NCBI GenBank assembly: GCA_026645815.1
Contig: JAPKMR010000031.1
Span: 1 to 42,185 of the forward strand
Direction: 5' to 3'
DNA from: Anaerolineae bacterium
Lineage (GTDB): Bacteria > Chloroflexota > Anaerolineae > B4-G1 > SLSP01
DNA length: 42,185 nt
Each line of letters begins with the position of its first letter. The first letter of the stretch is position 1. The position numbers were made by a program, and so were the translations under genes. This document shows, piece by piece, positions 1 to 8,406 of the stretch. The notes under the pieces were generated by a model, which worked only from the letters and a program-made list of their open reading frames with translations, was not told the DNA's origin and did no database searches.

Positions 1-182
1 TCGTATTTGGACTGTTAAAGAACTATTGACAATGCTACCTGTACCAAACGTCAACAACGCTTAACAGGGAGACTATCGATTTTTGAAAGTTCATGAAATC
101 GCGGCTACGGGGAGCGTGGCGGGGGTTGCGGTGGTGTGTGGGGGATATGGGTCCACGGCTACAAAGCGGCAGCGGAATTGGG

Positions 183-1127
183 TTAGTTTCGACCGAGCTT
201 TCTCAGATAAAAGCGATGGTCCCCGTAGGTTGTCTCCACGAGTCGCGCCTGGGTCAACAACCCCTGTACCACAGCCCAATCCGCGTGCGCCCGCTCCAGG
301 AACGCAAGCACGGCATCCTCGCGCATGGGATGCACGGCAGTGATGCTCAACAGGTCCTCCTCGACGTTTCCCGTGAAGGCAAAAGCATTGCCCTCATAAC
401 CGATCAGAGTCTCCACCTGCGCGACCCGCGCGCTCAGCAGCTGATAAGCCCGGTTGATTAGCGCCTCGGCGGGAATCACCGCCCACGGCTCAGCGGGCGG
501 GCGCGTGGGCACAGCAAGATATGCCCGCGCGGGCTGCACCTGCGCCAGGAAATCCGCCACATCTCGCAGCGCCGCCTCCCCCACATTGAGATCGTCCACG
601 AGCATCGTCTCGGTCACCAGGGCGCCTTTGAAATGCCGGGCGAATTCGAGCATGCCGGTCTGAATCTCTGCCAGACGCAGCTTCCCGTGCGGGCGGTCCA
701 CCCGGCGCCAGAGCTCCTCGGTAGCCGCATCCACCTTGAGGGAGACCCAATCGGCTTCCGCCAATTCCGCTCTGACATCGGCGCGCCAGAGCAGGGAAGC
801 ATTGGAGATGACCGCAATCTTGAGGCCCAGGGGGCGCAGCAGCGCGATGGCGCGACCCAGGTTCGCATCCAGCGTCGGCTCACCGTCCGGGACAAAAGTG
901 AGGGTGTCAATAGCCTCGCCGCTCTCCCAGGCGCTCGCGACTTTGCGCTGCACCTCCTCCACCAGCTGCTCCAGGGGGTAGAAGGTCTGGCGGTCAATCT
1001 GCATTTGCAGCGTCGCGCCCAGCTGGCAGTAGACGCACGCATAAGTGCAAACCTTGGGGGGAATATTGTTGATGCCCAGGCTCTGACCCAGGCGGCGTGA
1101 AGGCACAGGACCGAATGCAATCATCAT
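183..1127 (-). CDS. Radical SAM protein (COG0731-like)
   Basis: A 314-residue radical SAM enzyme. The cluster motif C-x3-C-x2-C is visible at residues 27, 31 and 34, preceded by a GPVPSRRLG stretch typical of the COG0731 group of small Fe-S oxidoreductases. This motif binds the 4Fe-4S cluster that cleaves S-adenosylmethionine; the substrate of this family is not established. The N-terminal two thirds look like a complete radical SAM barrel and the tail resembles a small helical C-terminal domain. Two tandem ATG codons start the gene; GGAGG lies 3 bases before the first and 6 before the second, so the second (1124) may be used. It stands alone, with an unassigned 182-base stretch downstream to the window edge. 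Family call is firm, substrate unknown. Confidence 0.88.
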   Translation of the reverse strand: MMIAFGPVPSRRLGQSLGINNIPPKVCTYACVYCQLGATLQMQIDRQTFYPLEQLVEEVQRKVASAWESGEAIDTLTFVPDGEPTLDANLGRAIALLRPLGLKIAVISNASLLWRADVRAELAEADWVSLKVDAATEELWRRVDRPHGKLRLAEIQTGMLEFARHFKGALVTETMLVDDLNVGEAALRDVADFLAQVQPARAYLAVPTRPPAEPWAVIPAEALINRAYQLLSARVAQVETLIGYEGNAFAFTGNVEEDLLSITAVHPMREDAVLAFLERAHADWAVVQGLLTQARLVETTYGDHRFYLRKLGRN

Positions 1128-1217
1128 CTGCCTCCATTAAATCTCACGGCGCTGAGTCCGCGGGTGACACAGAGCTGCCAGCCCCGTCTCCGAAGCTGGC
1201 AGCACGCTCAAAACACT

Positions 1218-1514
1218 CTACTCCTTCTCGATCTCCGTGAGCCGGCGTTGAACCTCATCCAGCTGCGCTTGCAGCTGCTCGGCCTGCGACTTGAGCATCG
1301 CGGACTCATCCACCGGCGCCTGGGGAGTTCCCCAACCGCCAAAGCGCATCCATCCCGGTTGCCCGGTCGCCCGCGCCCAAAAGCGCCGCCCGCGCCCCCG
1401 TCCAAACCAACCGCCAAAGCCAAACCGCGGCTGCTCCACCGGACCACAATCGCCTGAACCACGTCCCGTAAATGGACCCTGACCTTCCGGTCCCGTTCGA
1501 TCTCCACCTGGCAT
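1218..1514 (-). CDS. DUF5320 family small Gly/Arg-rich protein
   Basis: A 98-residue protein that opens with MPGGDRTGPEGQGPFTGRG, the signature start of DUF5320 proteins, followed by a Gly/Arg/Phe-rich low-complexity middle and a C-terminal helix (about residues 70-98) rich in Gln, Leu and Glu that looks like a coiled coil. A strong AGGAGGTG ribosome site sits just upstream of the ATG. It lies 28 bases downstream of a second DUF5320 gene and shares its promoter. DUF5320 genes are often found near dinitrogenase iron-molybdenum cofactor (NifX/NifB-like) proteins; none is seen here. Function unknown. Confidence 0.82.
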   Translation of the reverse strand: MPGGDRTGPEGQGPFTGRGSGDCGPVEQPRFGFGGWFGRGRGRRFWARATGQPGWMRFGGWGTPQAPVDESAMLKSQAEQLQAQLDEVQRRLTEIEKE

Positions 1515-1542
1515 ATTTCACCTCCTGCTGAATTCTTAATTT

Positions 1543-1767
1543 TTACCACCGCATCCGGCGGCCCCGACCCAAGTTCCACAATCCACGTCCAAACGCACGG
1601 AAGGGATTCCACCAGCGCCTTAAGCCCATGCGCCCCAGGGGCCGGCCCTGAATGCCGGCGAAACCAAAGGGCCGTCCACGCTTTGGATAGGCCACCGCGC
1701 AATAACCCTCACCACGTCCGGTCATAGCGCCCGCACCACGCGGCCCCGTACCATCAAACCCTGGCAT
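1543..1767 (-). CDS. DUF5320 family small basic protein
   Basis: A 74-residue paralogue of the downstream gene, beginning MPGFDGTGPRGAGAMTGRG, then a Gly/Arg/Trp-rich tail ending GRGRRMRW. An upstream in-frame ATG at 1788 exists, but GGGAGGTGAT lies 4-5 bases before the ATG at 1767, and this start also aligns with the family signature, so 1767 is preferred. Unlike its neighbour it lacks the coiled-coil tail. It is the first gene of a two-gene operon driven by the promoter at 1815-1843. Role unknown; the strongly basic composition could suit nucleic acid or acidic protein binding, which is inference only. Confidence 0.8.
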   Translation of the reverse strand: MPGFDGTGPRGAGAMTGRGEGYCAVAYPKRGRPFGFAGIQGRPLGRMGLRRWWNPFRAFGRGLWNLGRGRRMRW

Positions 1768-1814
1768 AGCATCACCTCCCTTCTGCAAGCCCGCATCAGT
1801 ATTGATGTAGCTCT

Positions 1815-1843
1815 ATTCTACACCTCTATTAACACTTTGTCAA
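1815..1843 (-). promoter_or_regulatory. Sigma70-type promoter for the DUF5320 operon
   Basis: On the minus strand, TTGACA (1838-1843) is followed after 17 bases by TAGAAT (1815-1820). The position, about 50 bases before the first DUF5320 start, fits a standard promoter. Confidence 0.65.
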
Positions 1844-1915
1844 TAGATAAACTGATAATTCTAACAAGCACAAAGCCCCGCCGCCAATAATTGTATTTCT
1901 CCTGCGTTTTCCAAA

Positions 1916-1943
1916 TTGACAGCGGCAAAGAGAACGGTACACT
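1916..1943 (+). promoter_or_regulatory. Promoter of the double-GNAT gene
   Basis: TTGACA at 1916-1921 and TACACT at 1938-1943 are separated by 16 bases and lie about 40 bases before the GTG start at 1985. It is divergent from the DUF5320 promoter. Confidence 0.55.
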
Positions 1944-1984
1944 AACATACAGATTCCAGAAAGGTTCGAAGGAAGGAGCTTCCC

Positions 1985-2956
1985 GTGAGCATCATTTTGC
2001 GAGCGGCAGAAACACTCACCGAATTCGACCAGCTCGCCGCCTGGTTCAACACCCTGGAGGATGAAGTCTCCACGGGACCGGGCCTCCAGGCTTACTTCGA
2101 GGCGCAGCGCGAGCGCATCACCCTGAAAGTGGCCGAGGATGAACACAAGCCGGGGGAATTGCTCGGATTCACCTGGATCGCCCGCGACAAGCTGCAAGCC
2201 GACCGGGCGCGGTTCTATCTCTATGTCAAACCGGAACAGCGCCAGCAGGGGTTGGGACAATTTCTGTACGAGGATCTGCTCCGCACGGCACAGCAGGCGC
2301 AGCTGCGGCAGCTGCACGTCGCGCTCTGGGATCACAGCCCCGAAGACCGCGCTTATGCCGAGCGACGCGGCTTCACCGAGCGCCTGCACGAATTCGCCAT
2401 GACGCTGGACTTGCGCGCTTTCGATGACCAGCCCTACGACGCGCTCCTCACCCGACTTGAGGGCGAGGGCTTCCAATTCACCTCCATGGCGGAACTGGGC
2501 GACACTGAGGCTGCCCGGCGCCAGCTCTATCTCCTGAACGAGGCGACGAGCATGGATATTCCCGGCGCTGGTGGCGAGCCTTCGTGGGCGTCGTTCGAGG
2601 ATTTCCAGAGCAGTGTGTGCCAGGCAAGCTGGTATCTGCCCGCCGGACAGAAGGTGGTCATTGATAGCGTTGCGGGGACCTGGGCGGCGATGAGCGCTAT
2701 CACCCGCTTCGAGGGCGCAACCTATGCCTACAACCTGCACACCGGCGTCGCGCGCGCCTACCGCGGGCAGAAGCTGGGGCAGGCGGTCAAAATCACGGCG
2801 CTGCGTTTTGCGCGAGAGGTGCTGCACATGGATGAGGTGCGCACGCATCATAACGCTAAAAACACGCCGATTATCGCCATTGACCGCAAATTCGGCTACC
2901 AGCAGCTCCCGGGAATTTTCTTAATGGAGAAACTTCTGAATTTTAGACAGGATTAA
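1985..2956 (+). CDS. GNAT family N-acetyltransferase, two GNAT domains
   Basis: A 323-residue protein with two successive acetyltransferase folds. The first (about residues 1-150) has the acetyl-CoA binding loop in the segment EQRQQGLGQFL, matching the Q/R-x-x-G-x-G/A pattern. The second (about 165-320) has a degenerate equivalent near YRGQKLGQAVK, followed by the HHNAKNTPI segment that is common in the C-terminal half of such tandem proteins. It would transfer an acetyl group from acetyl-CoA to an amine; the substrate cannot be told. It starts at GTG 1985 behind a strong GAAGGAAGGAG site. It is monocistronic, followed by a 440-base repeat-filled spacer. Confidence 0.85.
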   Translation: MSIILRAAETLTEFDQLAAWFNTLEDEVSTGPGLQAYFEAQRERITLKVAEDEHKPGELLGFTWIARDKLQADRARFYLYVKPEQRQQGLGQFLYEDLLRTAQQAQLRQLHVALWDHSPEDRAYAERRGFTERLHEFAMTLDLRAFDDQPYDALLTRLEGEGFQFTSMAELGDTEAARRQLYLLNEATSMDIPGAGGEPSWASFEDFQSSVCQASWYLPAGQKVVIDSVAGTWAAMSAITRFEGATYAYNLHTGVARAYRGQKLGQAVKITALRFAREVLHMDEVRTHHNAKNTPIIAIDRKFGYQQLPGIFLMEKLLNFRQD

Positions 2957-3284
2957 CAGCCCCTCTCCCCACCCCCTTCGATCAATCCGTGAAATCCGTT
3001 TCCTGCTCATCTTACACGACCCGTCACCCTGAGCGAAGCGGAGCGAAGTCGAAGGAGCCTGCCCTGAGCGAAGTCGAAGGAGCCTGCCCTGAGCGCAGTC
3101 GAAGGAGCCTGCCCTGAGCGAAGTCGAAGGGTCTCTCAACTCCCTCCAACGACCTACCCCTGGCACAGGTTCCTTTAGCAACCCAACAATCCTGAAAATC
3201 CTGTTAATCCTGTCCCAAACTCCGGAAAGATCTTTTTAGACAGGATTTACAGGATTAACAGGATTAATAGACCCTTCCACCCGA
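2957..3284. repeat. Spacer with inverted 'ACAGGATTAACAGG' repeats and 25-bp direct repeats
   Basis: No gene is seen here. At 2943-2956 and 3181-3270 there are copies, in both orientations, of the motif ACAGGATTAACAGGATT, the same motif that builds the 131-bp repeat at 35942-36330. Between them lies the direct-repeat array described separately. The two inverted copies at 3190-3215 and 3236-3265 can pair to form a large stem-loop. Confidence 0.6.
3027..3133. repeat. 25-bp tandem direct repeat (CCCTGAGCGAAGTCGAAGG)
   Basis: The unit CCCTGAGCGAAGTCGAAGG plus AGCCTG recurs at 3062, 3087 and 3112 with a period of exactly 25 bases, with one base difference (GCGCAG for GCGAAG) in the middle copy. 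A first, imperfect unit at 3027 carries a small internal duplication. Units are contiguous, so this is not a CRISPR array. No gene lies inside. Confidence 0.8.
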
Positions 3285-3313
3285 TTGACAATTTCCCCAG
3301 ATTCGCATACCCT
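3285..3313 (+). promoter_or_regulatory. Promoter of the first SEC-C gene
   Basis: TTGACA (3285-3290), 17-base spacer, TACCCT (3308-3313). The 14 bases CCGATTGACAATTT are identical to the promoter upstream of the DUF885 gene at 5491. Confidence 0.55.
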
Positions 3314-3398
3314 TAAAGCACAAACCCAACCCTGGCTCTCACAAAAAAGGAGCACACAGCGTGGCAGCGCAACGAACAACACGCACAGGAGCTGAACG

Positions 3399-3971
<573 letters not shown>

Positions 3972-4005
3972 ACCAGCAGGCATTCTGCTGAAAGGGAGCA
4001 AAATC

Positions 4006-4824
4006 ATGCTTGAGGCAACATCAGCCCGCAAACCGGTCACGGATTGGCTGACGGTCGGCGCCATCGCAGCCATCGCCATCAGCCTCAATGTGGCTTTGCA
4101 TGAGGGCGTGCATGCGCTGACGTGCCTGGCGGTTGGCGGGCGCTTGCAAGCATACTCCGCCCTGTATGTATCCTGCGCCAGCGCCACAACCTTTCAGGAG
4201 AAAGCGGTCGCCGGCAGCGCCCCCACATTCAATCTCATCGCCGGTGCAATGCTGTGGACCGTCTTGCGCAATTCAAGGCGCGACCCTTCAGCAAGCCGGT
4301 TCTTCCTCTGGCTGCTGATGCTGATGAATAGCTTCTATGGAGCGGGCTATTTGATTTTCTCCGGCATAGCCAACATCGGCGATTGGGCCGTGGTGCTCAA
4401 CGGTTGGGAGCCGGGCGGGCTATGGCGCGTGCTCCTGGTGCTTGCCGGCGCGCTGCTCTTTGCGGTCTGCATACGGCTGACCTTACAGGAGCTCGGCAGG
4501 ATGGTTGGCAGCAGCTCGAATGCGTTGCTGCGGCGCGCCACGCAACTGTGCGCCGTAGCCTATGGCGTCTCCGTCGCGGTCGTGCTGCTGGCCGGTTTTT
4601 TCTGCCCCGATGGACTTCTGAGCCTGCCTGTCACAGCCGGCGTCGCCGCGGTCACGGGTGCACTCTCGCCCCTGCTGTGGATGCCGCGCTGGCTTCCGGC
4701 AACCAGCCCCGCGGAACCCGCGGAGAAGCCCCTGGAAATCCACCGGCAGGCGCGCTGGCTCATCGCGGCGAGCATCGTCGTCTTCGCCTACGTCTACCTC
4801 CTGGGGCGGACACTGGTTTTCTAG
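4006..4824 (+). CDS. Putative membrane zinc metalloprotease (HEGVH)
   Basis: A 272-residue membrane protein with about six hydrophobic helices. The first helix runs directly into HEGVH (residues 32-36), an HExxH metal motif in a membrane setting as in M50-like site-2 proteases; a second polar cluster (about residues 70-75, APTFN) could complete the site. No soluble domain is visible. The reading frame stays open upstream to 3838, but AAAGGGAG lies just before ATG 4006, and that start avoids overlap with the SEC-C gene. It could be a protease of the M50 type or an inactive relative; the motif is seen, the activity is inferred. Confidence 0.65.
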   Translation: MLEATSARKPVTDWLTVGAIAAIAISLNVALHEGVHALTCLAVGGRLQAYSALYVSCASATTFQEKAVAGSAPTFNLIAGAMLWTVLRNSRRDPSASRFFLWLLMLMNSFYGAGYLIFSGIANIGDWAVVLNGWEPGGLWRVLLVLAGALLFAVCIRLTLQELGRMVGSSSNALLRRATQLCAVAYGVSVAVVLLAGFFCPDGLLSLPVTAGVAAVTGALSPLLWMPRWLPATSPAEPAEKPLEIHRQARWLIAASIVVFAYVYLLGRTLVF

Positions 4825-5140
4825 CAAGACGCCACGAGGGTTAAGTCCCGGCGTGAATAAACCGTTTTGGAAAGCCGAATCAGGCTGAGTAGTAATGAAT
4901 TCTATATTTAACTTCGGTGTATCTTTGCGCCGTTCCTCACCCTGCACGAGTCGTTGTTACTGGGAGCGCCGGGCTCCAGCCCAGCTTGTCTCGTAGCCGC
5001 GGCATTCTGCCTGCCGCCCCCCATCCCGTAGGGACGTCTGAAAGTAGGCAGGCACTTATGAACCTTCAAAAACTAACCACGTAATAACGCCCCAGTCCAA
5101 CCGCACGCCACTTTCCGGCGGAAACCTCTCCCTTTTCGTT

Positions 5141-5176
5141 TTTTTTGGCGACGCGGGGTACCGCGTCCCCAAAAAA
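5141..5176. repeat. Family B palindrome, copy 1
   Basis: Arms TTTTTTGGCGACGCGG (5141-5156) and CCGCGTCCCCAAAAAA (5161-5176) pair with one mismatch around a 4-base loop. The outer T and A runs make it look like a terminator in both directions. Upstream it shares the block GGCGGAAACCTCTCCCTTTT with the other copies at 17653 and 31179. Confidence 0.7.
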
Positions 5177-5231
5177 CCAACCCCGTCCTGATAAACTTTC
5201 AAAAATTAACACTGGGACTTTCCCCTCTCCC

Positions 5232-5360
5232 TCGTCCCGTAGGGACGTTTGAAAGTAGGCAGGCACTTTAGTGCCTGTACAACCACGTGGGTTACAAATC
5301 CCGTCCTGTAGGGACGGCTGAAAAAGCTTGAGCCACTCTATTACTGGCTTAAATTCTGAA
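5232..5360 (+). repeat. Family A dispersed element, copy 1
   Basis: The element starts with CGTCCCGTAGGGACG, continues through GAAAGTAGG to a hairpin (CAGGCACT, loop TT, AGTGCCTG, 5260-5277), then CCCGTCCTGTAGGGACGGCTGAAAA and a conserved GAGCCACTCTATTAC tail. Further copies are at 17772, 26342 (reverse) and 31226, with fragments at 5024, 26536 and 34182. Confidence 0.8.
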
Positions 5361-5494
5361 CCTTCATCCTCTCTCCCTCTCCAAATCTGCGTCCATCTGC
5401 GTTCATCTGCGTCCAGAGTTTCTCGGAATTTCGTAGCAGGTCGCTGCCCGAAATCATGCTACACCTCGCACAATGCCGCTGAAGCACCCGCCGA

Positions 5495-5522
5495 TTGACA
5501 ATTTCGCCACTTCGCCTAACCT
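5495..5522 (+). promoter_or_regulatory. Promoter of the DUF885 gene
   Basis: TTGACA (5495-5500), 16-base spacer, TAACCT (5517-5522), about 45 bases before the ATG at 5568. The -10 box is imperfect. Shares CCGATTGACAATTT with 3281. Confidence 0.5.
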
Positions 5523-5567
5523 AAGAGCATGAGCTTCACTCTCATCTCACCAACAAGGAGCAACACT

Positions 5568-7397
5568 ATGGAACCTATCACCATCCTGCTGACCGTCGCC
5601 GGAATCGCCTTGCTCGCCTGGTTCATCATCGCCCTGATCTGGGGCAAACCGTGGAGCGTGCATCTCCTCTACCTCCGCACCTTTCTTCACTTCGCGCTCA
5701 CCGGTCCCGAGCTGCTCACAATGCTCGGCATCCTGGAGAAATTCGGCATCCACGCCCACAACGCCAAACTCTCCGATGAGTCCGTGGCGCACGAGACCAA
5801 AATCTACCAATTCCTCAAGCGCGACCTGGGCATTCTGCGCAGCTACAAGCGCGAGCGCCAATCCCCCGCCACCCGGCTTTCCAGCGATATCATGGAGTGG
5901 TTCCTCGATGACGAAGCCCGCGGCGAGCGCTTTCGCTTCCACGATTACCCGGTCAACCAGATGTTCGGCATTCAATCCCAGCTGCCGGCATTCATGCTGA
6001 GCCTGCACCCCGTCATTAGCCGGCTTGAGGGGCGCAACTACATCCAACGCCTCAACCGCTTCGGCGTCAAATTCGACCAGGTGCTGGAAGGGCTGCACGT
6101 ACGCGAGGAACGGGGCATTTTGCCGCCGCGCTTCGTCATCCGCCGCGTGCTGGATGAGATGACCGCCTTTATCGGCCAACCCGCCACGGAAAACCCGCTC
6201 TACACCGTCTTCCGCGATAAGCTGGCGAAGCTGGAGCGCCTGAGCCAGGCGGACCGCGAGGCGCTGCTCGCCGGCGCCGCGGAAGCCATCGAGCACAGCG
6301 TCTACCCCGCTTACCAAAAGCTCATCGCCTACTTCACCGCCCTGGAAGCCCAGGCGAGCACCGACGATGGCGTGTGGAAGTTGCCCGATGGCGCCGCCTT
6401 TTACGCGCACTGCCTCCGCAGCAGCACCACCACCGAATTCAGCCCCGAAGAGGTCCATGAAATCGGCTTGCGTGAGGTCGCCCGCATCGAAGGCGAGATG
6501 GCGGCGATTCTCGAGCGCCTGGGGCACGATCCGCAACCGAGTGCGCCCCGCAAGCTCGCCGAACTGGCGCAGGAGGAACGCTTCCAGTATCCCAACACGG
6601 ATGAGGGACGGCAAGCCTGCCTGGACGATTACCAGCGCATCCTCGATGAGATGAACGCCGGGCTAGACCCCATCTTCGCCACCCGCCCCAAAGGGGTACT
6701 CAAAGTCGAGCGCGTGCCGGAATTCCGTGAGAAGACCTCCGCGGGCGCCTACTATCAGCCCGGGGACCTGGGCGGCGGGCGTCCGGGCGTCTTCTACGCT
6801 AATCTGCGCAATATGGCGGAGGTCCACAAATTCGGCATGAAGACGCTCGCCTATCACGAGGGCATTCCCGGACATCATTTCCAGCTGACTATCGCGCAGG
6901 AACTCCGCGGCGTCCCCATTTTCCGGCGGATGCTGCCCTTCACCGCCTACGCCGAGGGCTGGGCGCTCTACGCGGAGAAACTCGCCCGTGAGATCGGCGC
7001 CTACGCGGATGATCCCTACGGCGAGCTGGGCTACCTCGATTCGGAGCTCTTCCGCGCCGTGCGGTTGGTCGTAGATACCGGCATCCACGCCAAGCGGTGG
7101 ACCCGCGAGGAAGCCATCGCCTACATGGAGAGCCATACCGCCAGCGCGCACGAAAGCGTGGTGAGCGAAATCGAGCGCTATATCGTCATGCCGGGGCAAG
7201 CCTGCGCCTACAAAATCGGCCAGATCAAGATGCTCGAGCTGCGCCAGAGAGCGCAGCAAGCCCTGGGTGAGCGCTTCAACCTGCGCGACTTCCACGACGT
7301 CGTGCTCAAGAACGGCGCCATGCCCCTCATCCTGCTGGAGCAGGTGGTGGAGGCGTACATTGCGGCGCAGGGGGGAGCGGCAAAGCCGGCGGCTTAG
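5568..7397 (+). CDS. DUF885 family putative metallopeptidase
   Basis: A 609-residue protein of the DUF885 (COG4805) family. It starts with a hydrophobic segment (about residues 4-25) that would anchor it in the membrane with the bulk outside. The family's zinc-site signature HEGIPGHH is present near residue 430, and a conserved acidic segment (AYAEGWALYAE) follows about 35 residues later, as expected for the third ligand. The C-terminal part includes MPGQACAYKIGQ, another family block. DUF885 proteins are thought to be metallocarboxypeptidase-like enzymes; the substrate is unknown. Frame is open from 5529, but AAGGAG precedes ATG 5568 and the membrane helix starts there, so 5568 is preferred. 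Confidence 0.87.
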   Translation: MEPITILLTVAGIALLAWFIIALIWGKPWSVHLLYLRTFLHFALTGPELLTMLGILEKFGIHAHNAKLSDESVAHETKIYQFLKRDLGILRSYKRERQSPATRLSSDIMEWFLDDEARGERFRFHDYPVNQMFGIQSQLPAFMLSLHPVISRLEGRNYIQRLNRFGVKFDQVLEGLHVREERGILPPRFVIRRVLDEMTAFIGQPATENPLYTVFRDKLAKLERLSQADREALLAGAAEAIEHSVYPAYQKLIAYFTALEAQASTDDGVWKLPDGAAFYAHCLRSSTTTEFSPEEVHEIGLREVARIEGEMAAILERLGHDPQPSAPRKLAELAQEERFQYPNTDEGRQACLDDYQRILDEMNAGLDPIFATRPKGVLKVERVPEFREKTSAGAYYQPGDLGGGRPGVFYANLRNMAEVHKFGMKTLAYHEGIPGHHFQLTIAQELRGVPIFRRMLPFTAYAEGWALYAEKLAREIGAYADDPYGELGYLDSELFRAVRLVVDTGIHAKRWTREEAIAYMESHTASAHESVVSEIERYIVMPGQACAYKIGQIKMLELRQRAQQALGERFNLRDFHDVVLKNGAMPLILLEQVVEAYIAAQGGAAKPAA

Positions 7398-7478
7398 GAC
7401 GCAGATCAACGCAGATCAACGCTGACCGGCGTCATCCAAAATGTTTTTGAAGGCGCTGCGCGCTCTCTTTCTGCAAGC

Positions 7479-7537
7479 GTGATTTTCGTGGACGGGGTAA
7501 AAGCCCACCTGTGGGCTTCGCCGTCCACGAAAATCAC
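7479..7537. repeat. Family C palindrome, copy 1 (nested hairpins)
   Basis: Perfect 17-bp arms GTGATTTTCGTGGACGG (7479-7495) and CCGTCCACGAAAATCAC (7521-7537) enclose a second hairpin AAGCCCAC/GTGGGCTT (7501-7508 and 7511-7518). The flank CTTTCTGC..GCGTGATTTTCGTG is shared with the copy at 17941. It lies between the DUF885 gene and the MNT/HEPN promoter and could end transcription. Confidence 0.75.
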
Positions 7538-7561
7538 AGAAAAACTCAGCCCTACCCACCG

Positions 7562-7589
7562 TTGACGCTTCCCTGGATTGCACTATACT
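7562..7589 (+). promoter_or_regulatory. Promoter of the MNT/HEPN operon
   Basis: TTGACG (7562-7567), 16-base spacer, TATACT (7584-7589), about 50 bases before the MNT start. Confidence 0.65.
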
Positions 7590-7637
7590 GAAAGATGCCT
7601 TTGCGGTCAATCAGCTGCAAGTTAAAGGAGATCGAAG

Positions 7638-7967
7638 ATGGCAGAGCGAGATGACGTACAAGCCGCAATCGCCGCAATGGTACACCGGTTGGTCACACAA
7701 TTCCAACCGGAGCGCATTATCCTCTTCGGCTCTCACGCCAGAGGCACAGCGGGTCCGGATAGCGATGTGGATTTGCTGGTCATTTTGCCCGTCACCGGTT
7801 CCAAACGCGCCAAACAAATCGAGATGCGGGTAGCATTGCACGATATTCGCGTGCCCAAAGACATCATCGTAGCCACCCCCGAGGAGGTTGCGCGCCGTGG
7901 GCACATTGTCGGCACACTCATGCGCCCGGCACTGCAAGAGGGGAAGGTTCTCTATGTTCGAGAATGA
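7638..7967 (+). CDS. MNT-type nucleotidyltransferase antitoxin
   Basis: A 109-residue minimal nucleotidyltransferase. The signature GSHARGTAGPDSDVDLLV (residues 31-48) contains the GS dipeptide and the two metal-binding aspartates D43 and D45. In the known MntA/HepT systems this protein is the antitoxin and adenylylates a tyrosine of the HEPN toxin. It is preceded by AAAGGAGAT and overlaps the HEPN gene by 14 bases, the usual arrangement for the pair. A third catalytic acid, usually C-terminal to these, may be the Asp in the KDIIVATP segment. Family call is firm; the antitoxin role is inferred from the partner. Confidence 0.86.
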   Translation: MAERDDVQAAIAAMVHRLVTQFQPERIILFGSHARGTAGPDSDVDLLVILPVTGSKRAKQIEMRVALHDIRVPKDIIVATPEEVARRGHIVGTLMRPALQEGKVLYVRE

Positions 7968-8403
7968 CCCCGAAGTCATTGCCGTCACCCGGCAGTGGGT
8001 GCAGAAAGCGGATAACGATTTGAAAACTGCCATCCAGACCCTCAAACTCGGAGACAAAGCCCCCACCGACACGGTCTGTTTTCACATTCAGCAATGCGTC
8101 GAGAAATATCTCAAAGCGCTATTGGTATGGCGCGGCGTTGAGTTTTCACGCACACATCATGTGAGCGGCTTGCTAGAGCTGTTACCCTTGTCACTGCGTC
8201 CCGACCTGACCCCCGAGGAACAGGAGCGGCTAACCGATTACGCGGTGACGATGCGGTATCCTGGAGACTACGAACCCGTGCCGCTGAATGAGGCCCGGGA
8301 ATCGCTACGAATCGCGCAGCGCGCCCGGAAGCAAGTGCGACGGCATCTGCCCAAGGAGAGCCTCGACATCCCACAAAAACATCGCGGCTTGAATTCGGCA
8401 TAA
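7954..8403 (+). CDS. HEPN domain protein (HepT-like toxin)
   Basis: A 149-residue all-helical HEPN protein of the COG2250 type. The QQCVEKYLKALLVWRG segment (about residues 46-61) followed by THHVSGLLELL is the typical helix pair with the conserved His. In related systems this is an RNase that cuts RNA and is silenced by the MNT partner. The frame is open upstream to 7888, but a GAGGGGAAGG site lies 5 bases before ATG 7954, which gives the familiar short overlap with the MNT gene. The C-terminus is basic. No clear Rx4-6H catalytic motif was assigned by eye, so catalytic competence is uncertain. Confidence 0.82.
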   Translation: MFENDPEVIAVTRQWVQKADNDLKTAIQTLKLGDKAPTDTVCFHIQQCVEKYLKALLVWRGVEFSRTHHVSGLLELLPLSLRPDLTPEEQERLTDYAVTMRYPGDYEPVPLNEARESLRIAQRARKQVRRHLPKESLDIPQKHRGLNSA

Positions 8404-8406
8404 TAC

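Larger units (their letters stand above)
4825..5494. other. Gene-free spacer rich in dispersed repeats
   Basis: No supported gene. From left to right it holds a copy of an inverted GCGCCGGGCTCCAGCCC motif (about 4965-4982; a related one lies at 40143), a CCGCGGCATTCTGCC motif (4998-5015), a partial copy of repeat family A (5024-5061), a palindrome of family B (5141-5176), a full family A element (5232-5360), and a short tandem of ATCTGCGTCC/ATCTGCGTTC (5384-5413). Confidence 0.6.

Noticed and set aside
1..182. Possible promoter or gene end at the left edge (TTGACA at 25-30).
   Set aside because: No -10 box at a fitting distance and no coding frame with a ribosome site; nothing can be claimed.
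1829..2851. 340-codon frame on the minus strand.
   Set aside because: Antisense shadow of the double-GNAT gene, whose domain motifs are clear on the plus strand.
3027..3133. CRISPR-like array of 25-base repeats.
   Set aside because: Units are contiguous with no variable spacers and no cas genes are present; it is a simple tandem repeat.
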